In this document: in pieces, positions 32,926 through 43,739 of the stretch
Numbering within the stretch: the first letter of the stretch is position 1
Layout: each line of letters begins with the position of its first letter
NCBI GenBank assembly: GCA_963575745.1
Contig: CAUYUJ010021671.1
Span: 160,688 to 224,687 of the forward strand
DNA length: 64,000 nucleotides
Direction of reading: 5' to 3'
Source of the DNA: Prorocentrum cordatum
Taxonomy: Eukaryota > Sar > Dinophyceae > Prorocentrales > Prorocentraceae
Made by a program: the position numbers and the translations under genes
Notes under the pieces: generated by a model
The model's database searches: none
What the model was told of the DNA's origin: nothing
What the model saw: the letters and a program-made list of their open reading frames with translations, nothing else

Positions 32926-33071
32926 GTGGGGGGGGCGCGCGCCCGAGGACGGCGGGGGGCGGGACGATTAAAAAAACTAGTTTCCCAGCCCGGGGCCGGT
33001 TTTTACTAATCATCATCCCAGGCGCCGCCGCGTGAACACGACCCCCGGTCATTTCTTAATCATCATCCTCC

Positions 33072-33115
33072 ATTATGTATGTATGTATGTATGCATGCAT
33101 GCATGCATGCATGTA
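33072..33115. repeat. TATG/CATG tetranucleotide repeat
   Basis: ATGTATGTATG changing to CATGCATGCATG. A related GTAT/GTAG run lies at 32298-32345. Confidence 0.95.
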
Positions 33116-33326
33116 AGTCACACAAAATACATGCAACTGCATCGGAGGTTGGGGGGGGGGATCGAAGTGGAACGGAGAGCCCCCCTACCAGGAAATCGAT
33201 TTCGGTTTCGGGTACGTGCCGTGCGTGCGGGCGAGGCGAAGCTGCGTGGGCGGGGACGAGGAAATTCTCCTGTGGCTGGGCCGCGGCTTGACCAAAAGTT
33301 TCTCCGCCCGGCAACCTGTGACGCGC

Positions 33327-33404
33327 GGTGTCCCGCCGGTGTCCCGCTGGTGTCCCGCTGGTGTCCCGCTGGTGTCCCGCCGGTGTCCCGTGGTGTCCCG
33401 TGGT
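33327..33404 (+). repeat. 12-bp minisatellite (GGTGTCCCGCTG)
   Basis: Six to seven units, directly abutting the next 12-bp array. Confidence 0.95.
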
Positions 33405-33690
33405 GAGATCGACAGTGAGATCGATAGTGAGATCGATAGTGAGATCGATAATGAGACCGATAGTGAGATCGATAGTGAGATCTATGGTGAGATCGATAGT
33501 GAGATCGAAAATAAGACCTATAGTGAGATCGATCGTGAGATCGATTGTGAGATCGATTGTGAGATCGATAGTGAGATCGATCGAGTGGGATCGATAGTGA
33601 GATCGATAGTGTAATTGATAGTGAGATGAATATTGAGATCTAAAGCGAGATCGATAGTGAGATCGATAGCGAGATCGATAGTGAATCGAG
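33404..33690 (+). repeat. 12-bp minisatellite (GAGATCGATAGT)
   Basis: About 23 units with few changes. The conceptual EIDS and IDLT peptides are artefacts. Confidence 0.95.
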
Positions 33691-33726
33691 AACAACAATC
33701 ACCACTGTTGCCCATTGCTGGCCCCT

Positions 33727-33770
33727 CCCCCCCAACCTCCTTATCACCCGCAGGGTGGTCGTATAGGTAT
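33727..33770 (+). repeat. 45-bp direct repeat, right copy
   Basis: CCCCCAACCTCCTTATCACC followed by CGCAGGGTGGTCGTATAGG; pair of 32260-32305. Confidence 0.85.
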
Positions 33771-33779
33771 AGTGTATGC

Positions 33780-34890
33780 GTTTGCGCACGGCTCCAGGGG
33801 TCGTGGCATCAATTGTTTATGTTTTCGGTGTACCAGCCTATCGGTGAATCCAGGCCGCACCACACCCCAAAGCCTCCTGCCTCTGTGCCGCTGTCTGATC
33901 TCAAGGGTGCTCCTCAGCGACCCGCACAACACAGCCCCCCCCCCCCAAGACTGTGCTGGGCGGGCGGGCGGGGCAAGTCTGGGGGCAGGATGGAGCTGCA
34001 AAGGCTCCCACCCTCCCATGCGTGAGCAAACGATTGCGGACGTTGCGCATCCACTTACTGAAGGCCACGACCCGCACACTCCGTGCAGCCTCTACGCCTC
34101 CACGCAAGGCGCAATACCCTGCGCGTGCAAAGTGCGTGTCGTCGCCCTGCTCCTCCTCCCCCTCCTCCTCCTGCTCCCCCTCCTCCTCCTCCTCCTCCTG
34201 CTCCTCCTCCTCCTCCTCCCCCTCCTCCTCCTGCTCCTCCTCCTCCTCCCCCTCCTCCTCCCTCCTCCTCCTCCTCCTCCTACTCCTCCTCTTCCTCCTC
34301 CTCCTCCTCCGCCTCCCCCTCCCTTCCCCTCCTCCTCACACCCTGATCCTGCTTCCCCCTTTTCAGTTTACGTGCCACGCTGCGTCCAACGAGTGCGAAC
34401 GTCGCCTGGACTGGTCTTTGCGTCAAACATGTCGCAGGGTATCGACCGGAACCATTGCCATCCCTACACATTGCTGCACGTGCGGGCTTCAGTGCTGTAG
34501 CTTTCCACTCCCAGAACGGCCCTGCTAGGGCCCGATCGGATCGATCTCCCACTGAAGCACCTAATCAGTGATTTTGTGATTGTCTTGTTCTTTGCTCTCA
34601 ATCACCCATTTGTCACTTCCAATGAAGTACAGACAACACTGGCTCCAGTGCACCGCCCTGGCCGCTGATCGAACAGTCCAGCGGGGCCAATTGAATGGCG
34701 CACACGTTTACGATAAGCGGTGGATGGCATTGTGCACAGACCATCCTTCGGGTGGGTCAGAGGCGTGTGGGGATGGTGTGCGACTTTCGCTTTGCGACTG
34801 GCTTCGCATCGCATTTGGGTCCCGTTGGTGGTGGTGCTATTGGTGGTCGATGGTTGTGATGATGCTGCCGATGGCGGTGGTGGCGGCGAC
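33780..34890. other. no gene recognised; CTC run at 34145-34340
   Basis: The CTC/CTG triplets at 34145-34340 generate poly-Leu and poly-Pro frames. The flanking unique sequence has no convincing gene. Confidence 0.55.
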
Positions 34891-34891
34891 G

Positions 34892-35042
34892 GGACAACCC
34901 ATAGGACAACCCACGGGACAACCCACGGGACAACCCACGGGACAACCCACGGGACAACCCTCTTTTGGGCGACGGGGCCGCAGGACAACCCACGGGACAA
35001 CCCACAGGACAGTCACGAGACAACCGCCACAGGGCAGCGACA
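34892..35042 (+). repeat. 12-bp minisatellite (CACGGGACAACC)
   Basis: Six clean units at 34892-34965, then a diverged set after TCTTTTGGGCGACGGGGCCG. Confidence 0.9.
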
Positions 35043-36170
35043 GATCGACCCACAATGGCGACCCCGGCCCGCGGCTGTCCCTCTGGCCCACGGGGGCAGC
35101 CACGGGACACCCCACGGAGCTGCGCCCGCCCGCGAGACGGGCGGGCGAAACATGCTGCCCGACTGGGCCCTTCTCTCGGCCAGCGCATCGTCGCCCTCTC
35201 GCAGCTTCGCCTCGCTCGCACGCGCGACACGAGCCGAACCCGAACCGACTTCCTGGACGGGGCCACTGCACTCTCCCCTCCCGAACTTCTGATGCAGGAA
35301 ACGTACGATGACAAATGCGAGTGCTGCTTGGCCGCCGTAGCCCAGTTCCTGTCCACCTGCACGCTCGCCGTCACAATCACGCTGTTTTTGGCCCGTCCGC
35401 CGTACGCATGTCGACTCTTTCTGGTCCGTCACTGCACTCCTGTTGCATCTGCATGCTACTCTGGCTCATCCTCTTGCACTGTCTTCACACGCGCACTCCC
35501 AACTGGTGTGTCGCCTTCAACCTCTCCGCGTCCTCATCCTCAATCCCGTCCCCATCATGGTCCTCGCGTTTCTCCGTCTCCTTCACTTCTCCTTCTCTGT
35601 CTCCCCCTCCCTCTGCCTATCCCGCCCGTTTCCCTCCTCGTCCCCCCTTGCCCCTTTTCCAATTCATCCCACTTCCCTCCCCTCTTTCCAACGGAAGCCC
35701 GTGGACGTCCGGCTGGATCCACGCCCTCCCCTGCTCGAAATACTCATGGCCAACGGGTTCCTCTGTTCCCCGCTTCTTCCCTCTCTCCTTTTTGTGTGTG
35801 ATTCTCTCTCTCTCTCTCTCTTTCTGTCTCTTTCTCTCTCTCTCTCTCTGTCTCTCTCTCTCTCTTTCTCGTTGTCCCTCTCTCTCTCTCTGTTCTTCAT
35901 CTCTGTTTCCTCTCTCTCGCTCGCTTTCCTTTATCTCCCTCCCTCTCTCTACGTAAGATGTTTCCATATCCTTCTATGGTTTCCCTCTCCATCTCAACCT
36001 CCCTGCCTCCCGTTTCTCCATCCTTTCCACTCCTATCGTCTCTCCTCCTCACAACCACTCCTCCTTTCCCGCTCTTCCACTCGCTCTACTCCCTCACCTG
36101 CCCAGTCTTCGCCTCTTTCCCACCCTCCACTTGTCACAACCATTATCTTCTCCCCTCTCTCTATCCCTGC
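35040..36170. other. no gene recognised; TC tract at 35805-35960
   Basis: Pyrimidine-rich from about 35500. Long Ser/Leu/Pro frames come from CTCTCT and CCCTCC strings. Confidence 0.55.
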
Positions 36171-36175
36171 CTGCG

Positions 36176-36198
36176 TCGGTAGCCGTTTTGGCTCAAAG
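36176..36198 (+). other. dinoflagellate spliced-leader relic
   Basis: TCGGTAGCCGTTTTGGCTCA plus AAG matches the 22-nt dinoflagellate spliced leader (CCGTAGCCATTTTGGCTCAA plus G) at all but about three positions. A second CCCGTAGC follows at once. There is no GT donor after it, so it is not an SL RNA gene; it looks like a leader carried back into the genome on a reverse-transcribed mRNA. Confidence 0.65.
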
Positions 36199-36662
36199 CC
36201 CGTAGCGTGAAGCTCACTGACCTGGAGTTGTGGCAGTGGAGGGCGCGACCCCAGCCGTTTCCAGATTCAGTTTCGGATATTAAAATGCGGGTTCCCCGCA
36301 CGCTTGTTCGAAGTTGCGTCTTCCTACCAGCACAGCACGGCAGGCCCATAGCCAGCTCTTCTGCTGTCACCTTGGGTGCCAAAGGTACACATGATTGCAA
36401 GCAGAGAAAGCAAGCGTGGGCGCAGACCAGACGTGGAATTGCGAGCACTGCACGCACGACTGGTGACAAGTGGTGGAACAGAGCGGACCTCGAGCATTGC
36501 GCGTTGTGTTGGCAGTATACGAGCACGGCGCTTACGTACAAGGATACACCAGAGGCACCATCTACTAAGACGCTATAGATCGCACGGCCCGAACACAGGA
36601 TGGGGCGACACTTAATCGGTTGCGAGCAGAGGTGAGGCCTTTTCGCAGGCTGCGCCGCAGTC

Positions 36663-37466
36663 GGCCTACGTGGCGGCGGACAGCACGGCCATGAAAATCG
36701 ATGGTAGTGGGTCGTCGGGACCAAAATGCGATGCCAAGAAACAATTGTCACATATGGCAACGCTGAAAGAAGCCGGCTCAAAGGATTTCCATGAGTTGCG
36801 GCAGAACCCAGCCCCAGGCACACAGCCCTCAAGCAGCAGATTACCGAGGACAGGAATCTGGACACGAGGCTCAAGAGGCTTTCTCTCCAGCGCGCCAGAG
36901 TGGAAACGAAGCGGGAGAAGCAGGTGCGCAGAGCTATAATTAATCCAAGATCGCGGAGGCCAAGGCGGCCAAAGAGAAGGCTGCCAGGGTGCTTGAGGCA
37001 TTAGGTGCGAGGTGGTCGAACTGGAGAATGAGCGGCGTAACTTTGTTGCAGCCGCCCGCCGACCCGCAGAAGGGTCTGGTGCCAAACTGGTGCTGCAGCA
37101 ACCCATATCCGACGGGCTGAACGTCGAGAGCTTGGGCGAGATCCTCAAGAGAGATTTGATGGCAGCGGCGATCTCGCCCAACGACCCCATGGGTGCCGGG
37201 TGAAAGCTGAGGCGGGCGAGGAGGCTCACCAGGCTGAGCAATGGCGCGAGGCCGAAAAGGCCAAGCGCGCGCGCGAAGCGGCTGTCGCGGCACTAGCGGC
37301 TACGACAGCGGCGGCCGCGAGCGCGGCCCAGGAGTACACCCAGCTGGATTCGGACGACTGCCACCGACTCGCCCGACACGTTGCGGGCCTTTTCTGCAGT
37401 CTGTCAACCAAGCAGTACCTAAAGATGAGGCGCAGCAGCGCGAGGCAGCAAGAGGGCAAGAGATAA
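36663..37466 (+). pseudogene. broken coiled-coil segment, LINE ORF1-like
   Basis: Plus-strand frames hand over from one to the next: MKIDGSGSSGPKCDAKKQL (from 36691), then RNLDTRLKRLSLQRARVETK, AEAKAAKEKAARVLEAL, ENERRNFVAAARRPAEGSGA with SDGLNVESLGEILKRDLMAA, and KAEAGEEAHQAEQWREAEKA to a stop at 37466. Lys/Glu/Arg/Ala-rich heptad-like sequence is typical of LINE ORF1 coiled coils in dinoflagellates. At least three frame changes and a stop are needed, so this copy is dead or its pieces are separated by small introns. A spliced-leader relic lies 490 bp upstream. Confidence 0.45.
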
Positions 37467-37469
37467 GAT

Positions 37470-38960
37470 CACGTCTTGTACCAAGCGTCGCAAAGCAGAG
37501 GCACCAGCGACGGCGTGAGGATGGAAGGATGTGTGCTTGGTCGGTGACTGGTCTGATGATTTCTATCAAATCGGATGATGAAGACTGCAACCATGCACTT
37601 TGCGGCGCGGGGTCTGTTTGTTGAGATGTTCGAGGCAGATCCTCCTGCAATAAGGGGGCGACCTGCCCATTGCGCGTGAGCCATGTCATCAAGTGGCCCC
37701 GACCAAGGTGGCAAACCTTCGGAACTACGTCAAAGCCACATGCCCGCACCGGGTCTGGACAGCATCGCAGGAGTCAGGAATTGGCGGTGCTACGCGATGG
37801 CACGTTCAGGGTGGCTCCGACGCGGGTTCAGCAGAGTACGAAACCGCTCTTGGTCAATGTGGGCGAGGTTTTACTTGCAAGCAATCCGGCGGCCGCGCCT
37901 GTGCGCACGATGTTCGAGAGAGGTTTCGTGAAGATTTCGACAGGTCTGCATGTCGACGAAGACTTGGGGCCAACGAACATACCCCTGCTCGCAGCAATTG
38001 ACAGCGATGTCCATCGCGTTCAAGGTATTAGTTACGAGTGGACCATCGGGGTTGCGCTTAACCCAGATGCCAACTTGCCCACGTCGCTAGCTGCGTCGGT
38101 GCGAGGAGTCTTCGCCAGCATCGGCTGCAGGTGTAGAGAGCACGCCTGGCGGCCATCGATTTTCTAGCGCGCGCAAAAAAGGTTTGGGATTCGACGGGGG
38201 GGGGCTGAGCCGCCGGCACGGCCAACATTCGACCGCATCGCCCAGTTCTGCTGGATGTCGAAAGGCAGGGACGCAGTACTTTGGTGCAGGGGGCCAGACA
38301 GCCCAGGAGACTGCCTGGGTCTGCGAAGCTTGGTCGTGTGGGCTTCCCGCAGCAATGGACCGAATTTCTCACGGACATTGGTCAGGCCGATACGTCCGGC
38401 AAGCTAGCTGGCTGCCTTTGGGGGCGAGACGATCAGCGCGATAGACGACGAGCTGATTAACCGACATGATGTGATGGGGCCTGAAAGGGCACAGGATTCC
38501 GAACTACGATCGGACGCAGCAGCCCATGAGTCTGGCCAGCAAAGAGGCTGCGTGAACGTCCTGGGTCCGACAGATTCCTGGGCGGATCCCGATGGGCTCA
38601 CCGTTTGACGAACACTCCCATCCTACAGAACTTTCTGAGCGAGGAGCACAGGGTTCAGCCGTTTGAGCTTGCCGACGACACCCGCACGGAACGGGCCACC
38701 GCCTGGACCGCACGGTCGCGTGAGCGCTCCGGGGCTTCAGGTGACGCGTTTGGCCAGGGGCAGCGGAGCAGTGGCCACGCGGGCAAATTGTTCGGACATC
38801 ATTGCTGCGATTGCAATCTGCTCGTGTCGGTGTTTCCCTGAAGGTGTTCGGTGAGCCGGCTCGGAGAGCGCCACTGAGCTGTTCCATGTTCCCTGTTCCC
38901 CGTTCCGTGCCCTCTCTCTGCGCACAGAAGGACGCCCCGCAAGGTCGAAGCTTCGGAGCG
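37470..38960. other. no gene recognised
   Basis: Overlapping frames up to 165 codons on the plus strand, some starting at GTG. None shows endonuclease or reverse transcriptase motifs that would continue the upstream ORF1-like relic. Confidence 0.45.
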
Positions 38961-39229
38961 CGCCGATGAACACAGCAGGGTCCTGTGCGCCTCTAGCGCC
39001 CGCCCCCCTCGGACCACCCAGCGCCTCGCCGAAAGAGTCCCTGTGGGGCCGCACCCAGAGGCCGAACACGCCCTGCCCAGCGCCCCCCCGCAGAGGCCTG
39101 GACCCGCGGCCGTGCCCAGAGGCCGACACCGCGCGGAACCGCGCCCCGAGGCCGACACCCCTGCGCAGAACACTCCCCCCACAGGGGCGGCATACGCCGT
39201 ATACGCCTCGACGTGGAAGCAGCGCTGGG

Positions 39230-39480
39230 GCCGTACCTTGAGGCCGACACCCCAAGCGCAGCCTCAAAGAGAGGGCTGCACGGCGCTGCCCTGGCCCGGA
39301 GCTGCTCGACGACCAGGCGCAGCTGGTCCAGCAGGGTCGCGGCCCGCGGCCCAGAGCAGCCCCTCGCGGGAGCCAGGCCCCACGCCGAGCCGCAAGAGGA
39401 GGCTCGTGCGCTCCGCCATCTCCCTGCACTCTTTGGCCTTCAGCGGGGCCGCGGCCCCCGCAGCAGCAGTCGCGGGCGCC
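39230..39480 (-). CDS. possible exon fragments, unknown protein
   Basis: On the minus strand one frame reads LKAKECREMAERTSLLLRLG and a second, 3' of it, reads LLDQLRLVVEQLRARAAPCS, both helical in character with G/C third positions. The frame change between them could be a small intron or a single indel. The surrounding sequence is Ala/Gly/Pro rich. No family is recognised. Confidence 0.3.
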
Positions 39481-39924
39481 AGGGCGGACACCTCCTCCGC
39501 GGGCGGCGCCGCCGGCAGCTCGGGCGTGTCCACCGCCGTGGCATCCCGCTGCGTCGGCAGCAGGGGCCCAGCCCCACGAGCCCAGGAGTCGTCGAGGCTC
39601 TTCTCGGAGCCAGACCACGTGAGCCCGCCGCCTCCCGCGCCCAGCACCAGCGGGAGGGCAGCAGGAGCCGCCTGCCCAGCAACAGCAGCCACACCGGCGG
39701 CACCTCGTCGTCGAAGCGCGAGGCGCTGACAGCGGGGCCGCCGCCGCACCAGCTTGGCCGCCGAAGCGGCCGCGGGCGGATCAGCGGCTTTTTCGGGAGG
39801 GGCGCCAGCAGCCGGGGCCAGTGGCGGCAGGCGGCGACGGCGACGCGCGCGCCGAAAGCACCGCCGCGGCCGTCGCACGGGCCACCTTCAGCCACCGTGC
39901 GCCTGGCGCCCTTCGCCAGGATCC

Positions 39925-40030
39925 TCCGCCTCCGCCTCCGCCTCCGCCTCCTCCTCCTCCTCCTCCTCCTCCTCCTCCTCCTCCTCCTCCTCCTCCTCCT
40001 CCTCCTCCTCCTTCTCCTCCTGTCTCCCCC
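39925..40030. repeat. CTC microsatellite
   Basis: CGCCTC changing to CTC triplets. Confidence 0.95.
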
Positions 40031-40419
40031 TCCGCCTCCCCCCTCCCTGCTCACCCCTCGGCCCTGGAGCCAGCTCCCTGACGTTTGCCGACGTCTGCCG
40101 GGGGCCTCCGTCACCCACCGGGCGGCCTCGGAGGCCGCAGAGGGCTGGAAGGGAGAGCGCTAGTATTATGATATTCCTTGGCAGCTAAAGAAGAAAAACT
40201 AGCTACTGCCGACGGTAACTATGATCAATCGAAATTTCATGTTGGGCCCGCTTCCCAAAGCTTGCATCAAGCAAGCCTGGGCAAATTTCTGTTCTTAACG
40301 CTGGAGGGGCAAACATGCCCAAGAAACTGGGCCAACTTTCTCGCAAGTTCGTTAAGAAACGCTGGCCCTGCTCTTCGGGGGGATGTTTCTTGATCATATG
40401 CTCGACTGTACACAAACAG

Positions 40420-40532
40420 AAGTTTTCGGGGCTCCGCGCCGATGTCTTGGATCGGCGATGAAACCCCCCCTGGGCGCGCCGCCAGGGGCCCCAAACTACC
40501 GATTCAAGAAACCCGCGTGGAGTTCCGATATG
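40420..40532. mobile_element. GGAGCTCCGCGCGGA foldback element, copy 6
   Basis: A short diverged copy: left TTTTCGGGGCTCCGCGCCGA with TCTTGGATCGG, right CCGATTCAAGAAACCCGCGT and GGAGTTCCGA. Confidence 0.75.
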
Positions 40533-40669
40533 CTGATGCGATTTTCCGTGAGTCGAAATAAGGGTTCCAGCCCAAGGGTTTCGTTATCCGTCGGGCCTTT
40601 GGCCCTAAACCAGGCGGGTGTCTGGAAAGGGCCCGCGGTCTGCTTCACGGGTGAAGATGAGTGTGCAGA

Positions 40670-40945
40670 GGGGGGATGGTCGAAAATACGTCTGGCGCGT
40701 GCGCATTTGGCAGGTGTTTTCGCGTGTGCAGGCGCCGAGGGGCATCGAACCGGGGGGCGCCACATTCTTCACTCGCACCAGCACCTGTGAGGGGCGGTAT
40801 CCAACGTGCGTCTGGCGCGTGCGCACTCGGAACGTGGCTTCATGTTCGTTTGGACTCCACGCCCTCTCCGCCAGACTCTCAGCACTGTGCAGGCGCCAGA
40901 AGGGGGGCACCGATCACGGGGGCGCCAGACTCCCCACACTTTTGG
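40670..40945 (+). repeat. diverged 120-bp tandem duplication
   Basis: GTCTGGCGCGTGCGCA at 40690 and 40810. GTGCAGGCGCC...AGGGGCA and GGGGGCGCCA also recur. Confidence 0.7.
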
Positions 40946-41397
40946 CAGTGCGCGGGACGGGCAGGGGGCGCCGGGCCGCGACGTGTCCTGGGGGGACGGA
41001 GCCGATTGGCAAGACCGCGCAGTCAGAGCCCAAGAGCGATGTGCAGGTTGCCCGCGTAGCTCGGGAGCAGAAGCGCAGAAAGGGGCGAGGATCGGTCGCT
41101 GGGCCAGGGAACCAACGACACCACACCACCTGCGGCCCCACGGGACTTGGCGTGTACCAGCAAATCTGGTGCGGGCTTCTGCGTGGTATACGCTACGGCC
41201 CCCGAGGGCCCGTAGCGCAACATGGAGGGCCATAGGTGGGGTGGTGTCGTTTGTTTTTGGCCGAGTCGCAGCGAACTGATCGAGGTAAGTGGCCGAGGGG
41301 GAAAGAGTCCGCTGACCCCCGCCCTTGGGGAAGGCAGGAAGCACGAGACGCTGCGCTGTACATCCGGGCCGCTTTCCACACCAGGGGCTCCCTCGGC

Positions 41398-41533
41398 GGC
41401 GACAACAAGGGCGAATAGCCCAGTGGCGGACATTGCACGTGCTCGCACGGGAGCCTCGCCGAAGGCATGGATCATCGGCGCCCCTGGATGCACGTATTGC
41501 TCTCCCCTGGGCTATTCGCCCCTATCGTCGCCT
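41398..41533. mobile_element. element with 24-bp inverted ends
   Basis: GGCGACAACAAGGGCGAATA plus GCCCA at the left matches the complement of TGGGCTATTCGCCCCTATCG plus TCGCC at the right. Length is about 136 bp. The right end starts the next tandem duplication. Confidence 0.65.
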
Positions 41534-41745
41534 CTGAGCCCCCGTCGGGGGGGGTGGGGGCGCAGGGGTGGTGGGGCCAGAGGTTGGCTTCGAAGAAAAC
41601 TCGCCCTGGACCGCCCCCTGGAGCCCTGGGCTATTCGCCCCAGTCGTCGCCTCTGAGCCCCCCTGTCGGGGGGGGGGCGGCGCAGAGGTGGGGTGGGGCC
41701 AGCGGTGGGCTTCGAAGGAAGCTCGCCCTGGACAGCCCCCTATAT
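41509..41745 (+). repeat. 119-bp tandem duplication
   Basis: GGGCTATTCGCCCC and CGTCGCCTCTGAGCCCC start units at 41509 and 41628. Both carry TTCGAAG.AA and CTCGCCCTGGAC.GCCCCCT. Confidence 0.85.
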
Positions 41746-41818
41746 GTAGGACCTACCTATATGTATGACAGAAGAGCACCCTTCCGGAGCAGGAGACCCT
41801 GCGCCGGCCCCTCCCCTC

Positions 41819-41835
<17 letters not shown>

Positions 41836-41849
<14 letters not shown>

Positions 41850-41887
41850 ACACACGCACACACACACGCACACACACACACACACAG
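41836..41887. repeat. CA dinucleotide repeat after a C tract
   Basis: CA units with CG interruptions, preceded by about 18 C residues. Confidence 0.95.
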
Positions 41888-42660
41888 AACATCCGAGGGT
41901 GCCCTCCGCAGGATGCACACATCCCACAAGCACGAAGAACACGAGGGCACCCTCCCCGAAGTGACCTCGATCTCATACCTCGGTCCGGCCGCATGGCAGG
42001 TCGCGACGCGACGGCCCCAGCGTTGGTCTCTGACACCGCGCGGGTCGCTCAACCTTGGACGGTCGGCGGTTGCTCGATGGTCTGATCAGACGTGTGGCAG
42101 CCACGCCCCGAGTGCAGCCAGTGGAAGGCCAGCACCAATGCTACCGATCATCCATTCCGCACACCACTCTTACATCCCTCCTTCCCCCTCCCCCTCCTCT
42201 CTTCCACCTGGTCCGCATTCTCCCCTCATCATCTTCATCATTCATGTTGCTCCTCCTCATCCTCCTCGTCCTCCTCCTCCTCTCCTCCTGCTCCTCCTCC
42301 TCATCCGCCTCCTCCTCCCCTTCCGCCTCTCCCTTTACCTCACCTCGTGTCCCGACCTGAAGCGAAGTACTCCCAGCCTTCCTGAAGGCACACTGCCTCG
42401 AGCATTAATGGCATGCACCCGCTACAAAGCATCATGCAAGAGCAGGTGTAAGAAGCCACACGAACGCTTAGCCACGCGTGCTGCTCTTCTCGCTGCCACG
42501 AGGCTCCCAGGCGAGCGCTAGCGGGGGACGGCAACTCAACGCAGCCCGCCCCGCCCCATCCCCGCCGAACGTTCACGGCAATCGGTAAATATACCGCTTC
42601 TGCCTCACACTCGAAATCGGCACCCGGGAATCCGAGGTGGCCGCCTGCTTCCTGGGCTAC

Positions 42661-42982
42661 GGTGGGGGCATTGGATAAGGAATCCAGGGTCTGGAAGCTG
42701 GTGGAACACCAATCGTGGATTAGCCATGCATATCACCGCCGCCCTCATCAGACAAGGACCCCCCCAGGGCCTTCAGCCTCCTGCGCGCATTCCTTAACCA
42801 ACGCCCCCACCCTAGCCATGGTGAGGGCATTGGGTAAGGAATCCAGGGTCTGGAAGCTGGTGGAACGCCAATCGTGGATTGGCCCTGGATAACACTGCCG
42901 CCCTCAGCAGATAGGGAATTCCCCAGGGTCTGCAGCCTCCTGGGCCCACTTCTCAACCGACGCCCCCACCGTAGCCCTGAGC
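42661..42982 (+). repeat. two tandem 160-bp units, each with inverted ends
   Basis: Units start at 42662 (GTGGGGGCATTGGATAAGGA) and 42821. Within each, the end (TTCCTTAACCAACGCCCCCA in unit 1) is the approximate complement of the start, with about 29 bp matching outward to GGCTA. Internal GGGTCTGGAAGCTGGTGGAA is shared. Confidence 0.8.
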
Positions 42983-43138
42983 ACCGGCAGACGGCAAACT
43001 CCTCGCCCGCAACCAACGTGATGCGCGGGGCCCTGTGAGCGACTGGGCGGGCCAGGGCGCCGAGGGCGGCGCCAGCAGATTGACGGCAACCGCACCGATC
43101 GCAGACGGACCGCTGGGGTGGGAGGCAGAAGGGCGAGG

Positions 43139-43495
43139 TCAAGACGAGGACGAATCCGGGTCAGCAGAACAATCTAGAATCTCTGAGGTCAGGGCGGCTC
43201 CGGAGGACGTCTCGGGCGCCCCCACCCTTCTCAGGGCGCTCCGGACCGCTCTGAGCGACGGCCGGGGAACGCTTTGGAACGGACTATCCTCGTCCCAGCC
43301 CCGCCCGAAGGCAGCCAGGCCCGGTGCCCAGTCGGCCGGGATTGGAGGTCTCTGGATGTCGTAGTTCTGCAGCTTGCGCATCCTGATCTCCCAGGCGCGT
43401 GGCTCCCCGTCCTGGTGGCAGCGCCCAAGGGGAAGTGCATTTTTTCCTGGCAGAGCGCGATGACTCCAGCCAAACCAGTTGCGGCACAGCCGGCG
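43139..43495 (-). CDS. 118-residue coding fragment, unknown protein
   Basis: A minus frame opens right after a stop at 43498-43496 and ends at TGA 43141-43139. It reads RLCRNWFGWSHRALPGKN, LPLGRCHQDGEPRAWEIRM, then RKLQNYDIQRPPIPADWAPG and LAAFGRGWDEDSPFQSVP. Composition is well mixed, third positions are G/C rich, and no other frame here is comparable. An internal ATG lies at 43379. The opening lies just after 36-bp repeats containing TTTAACAG, which could be a splice acceptor. The Trp-rich, PADWAPGL style resembles fragments associated with dinoflagellate retroelements (my impression, unchecked), so a retroelement gene or relic is more likely than a host gene. Confidence 0.55.
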   Translation of the reverse strand, partial: RRLCRNWFGWSHRALPGKNALPLGRCHQDGEPRAWEIRMRKLQNYDIQRPPIPADWAPGLAAFGRGWDEDSPFQSVPRPSLRAVRSALRRVGAPETSSGAALTSEILDCSADPDSSSS

Positions 43496-43562
43496 TTAAA
43501 CTGTTAAAGCAGTTTGCGCCCAAACAGGCGTTAAAGCTGTTAAAGCAGCTTGCGCCCACTTC
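43490..43562 (+). repeat. 36-bp tandem repeat, two units
   Basis: GGCGTTAAA.CTGTTAAAGCAG plus TTGCGCCCA occurs twice, adjoining the 5' side of the minus-strand frame at 43139-43495. Confidence 0.9.
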
Positions 43563-43739
43563 TACCTCAACATGCTGGTGCTACATATCCCCCGAAATGT
43601 CAGCGCGCAAGAGACACCGCGAGACTGTAACGCCCACGCGGCCGGGACAGGCAAGCGCTACCCGTGACAATTATTGCCCGGGCATGTGTCCAAGACTGGC
43701 GTGACAATGTTAAACGTCGCATGGCAACACGTTCTGATA

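Noticed and set aside
36170-36210. Functional SL RNA gene
   Set aside because: No GT donor, no Sm-site region recognisable and several mismatches to the leader.
36207-36578. 123-codon frame right after the spliced-leader relic
   Set aside because: It starts at GTG, has no codon bias and no recognisable domain; kept only as context for the relic.
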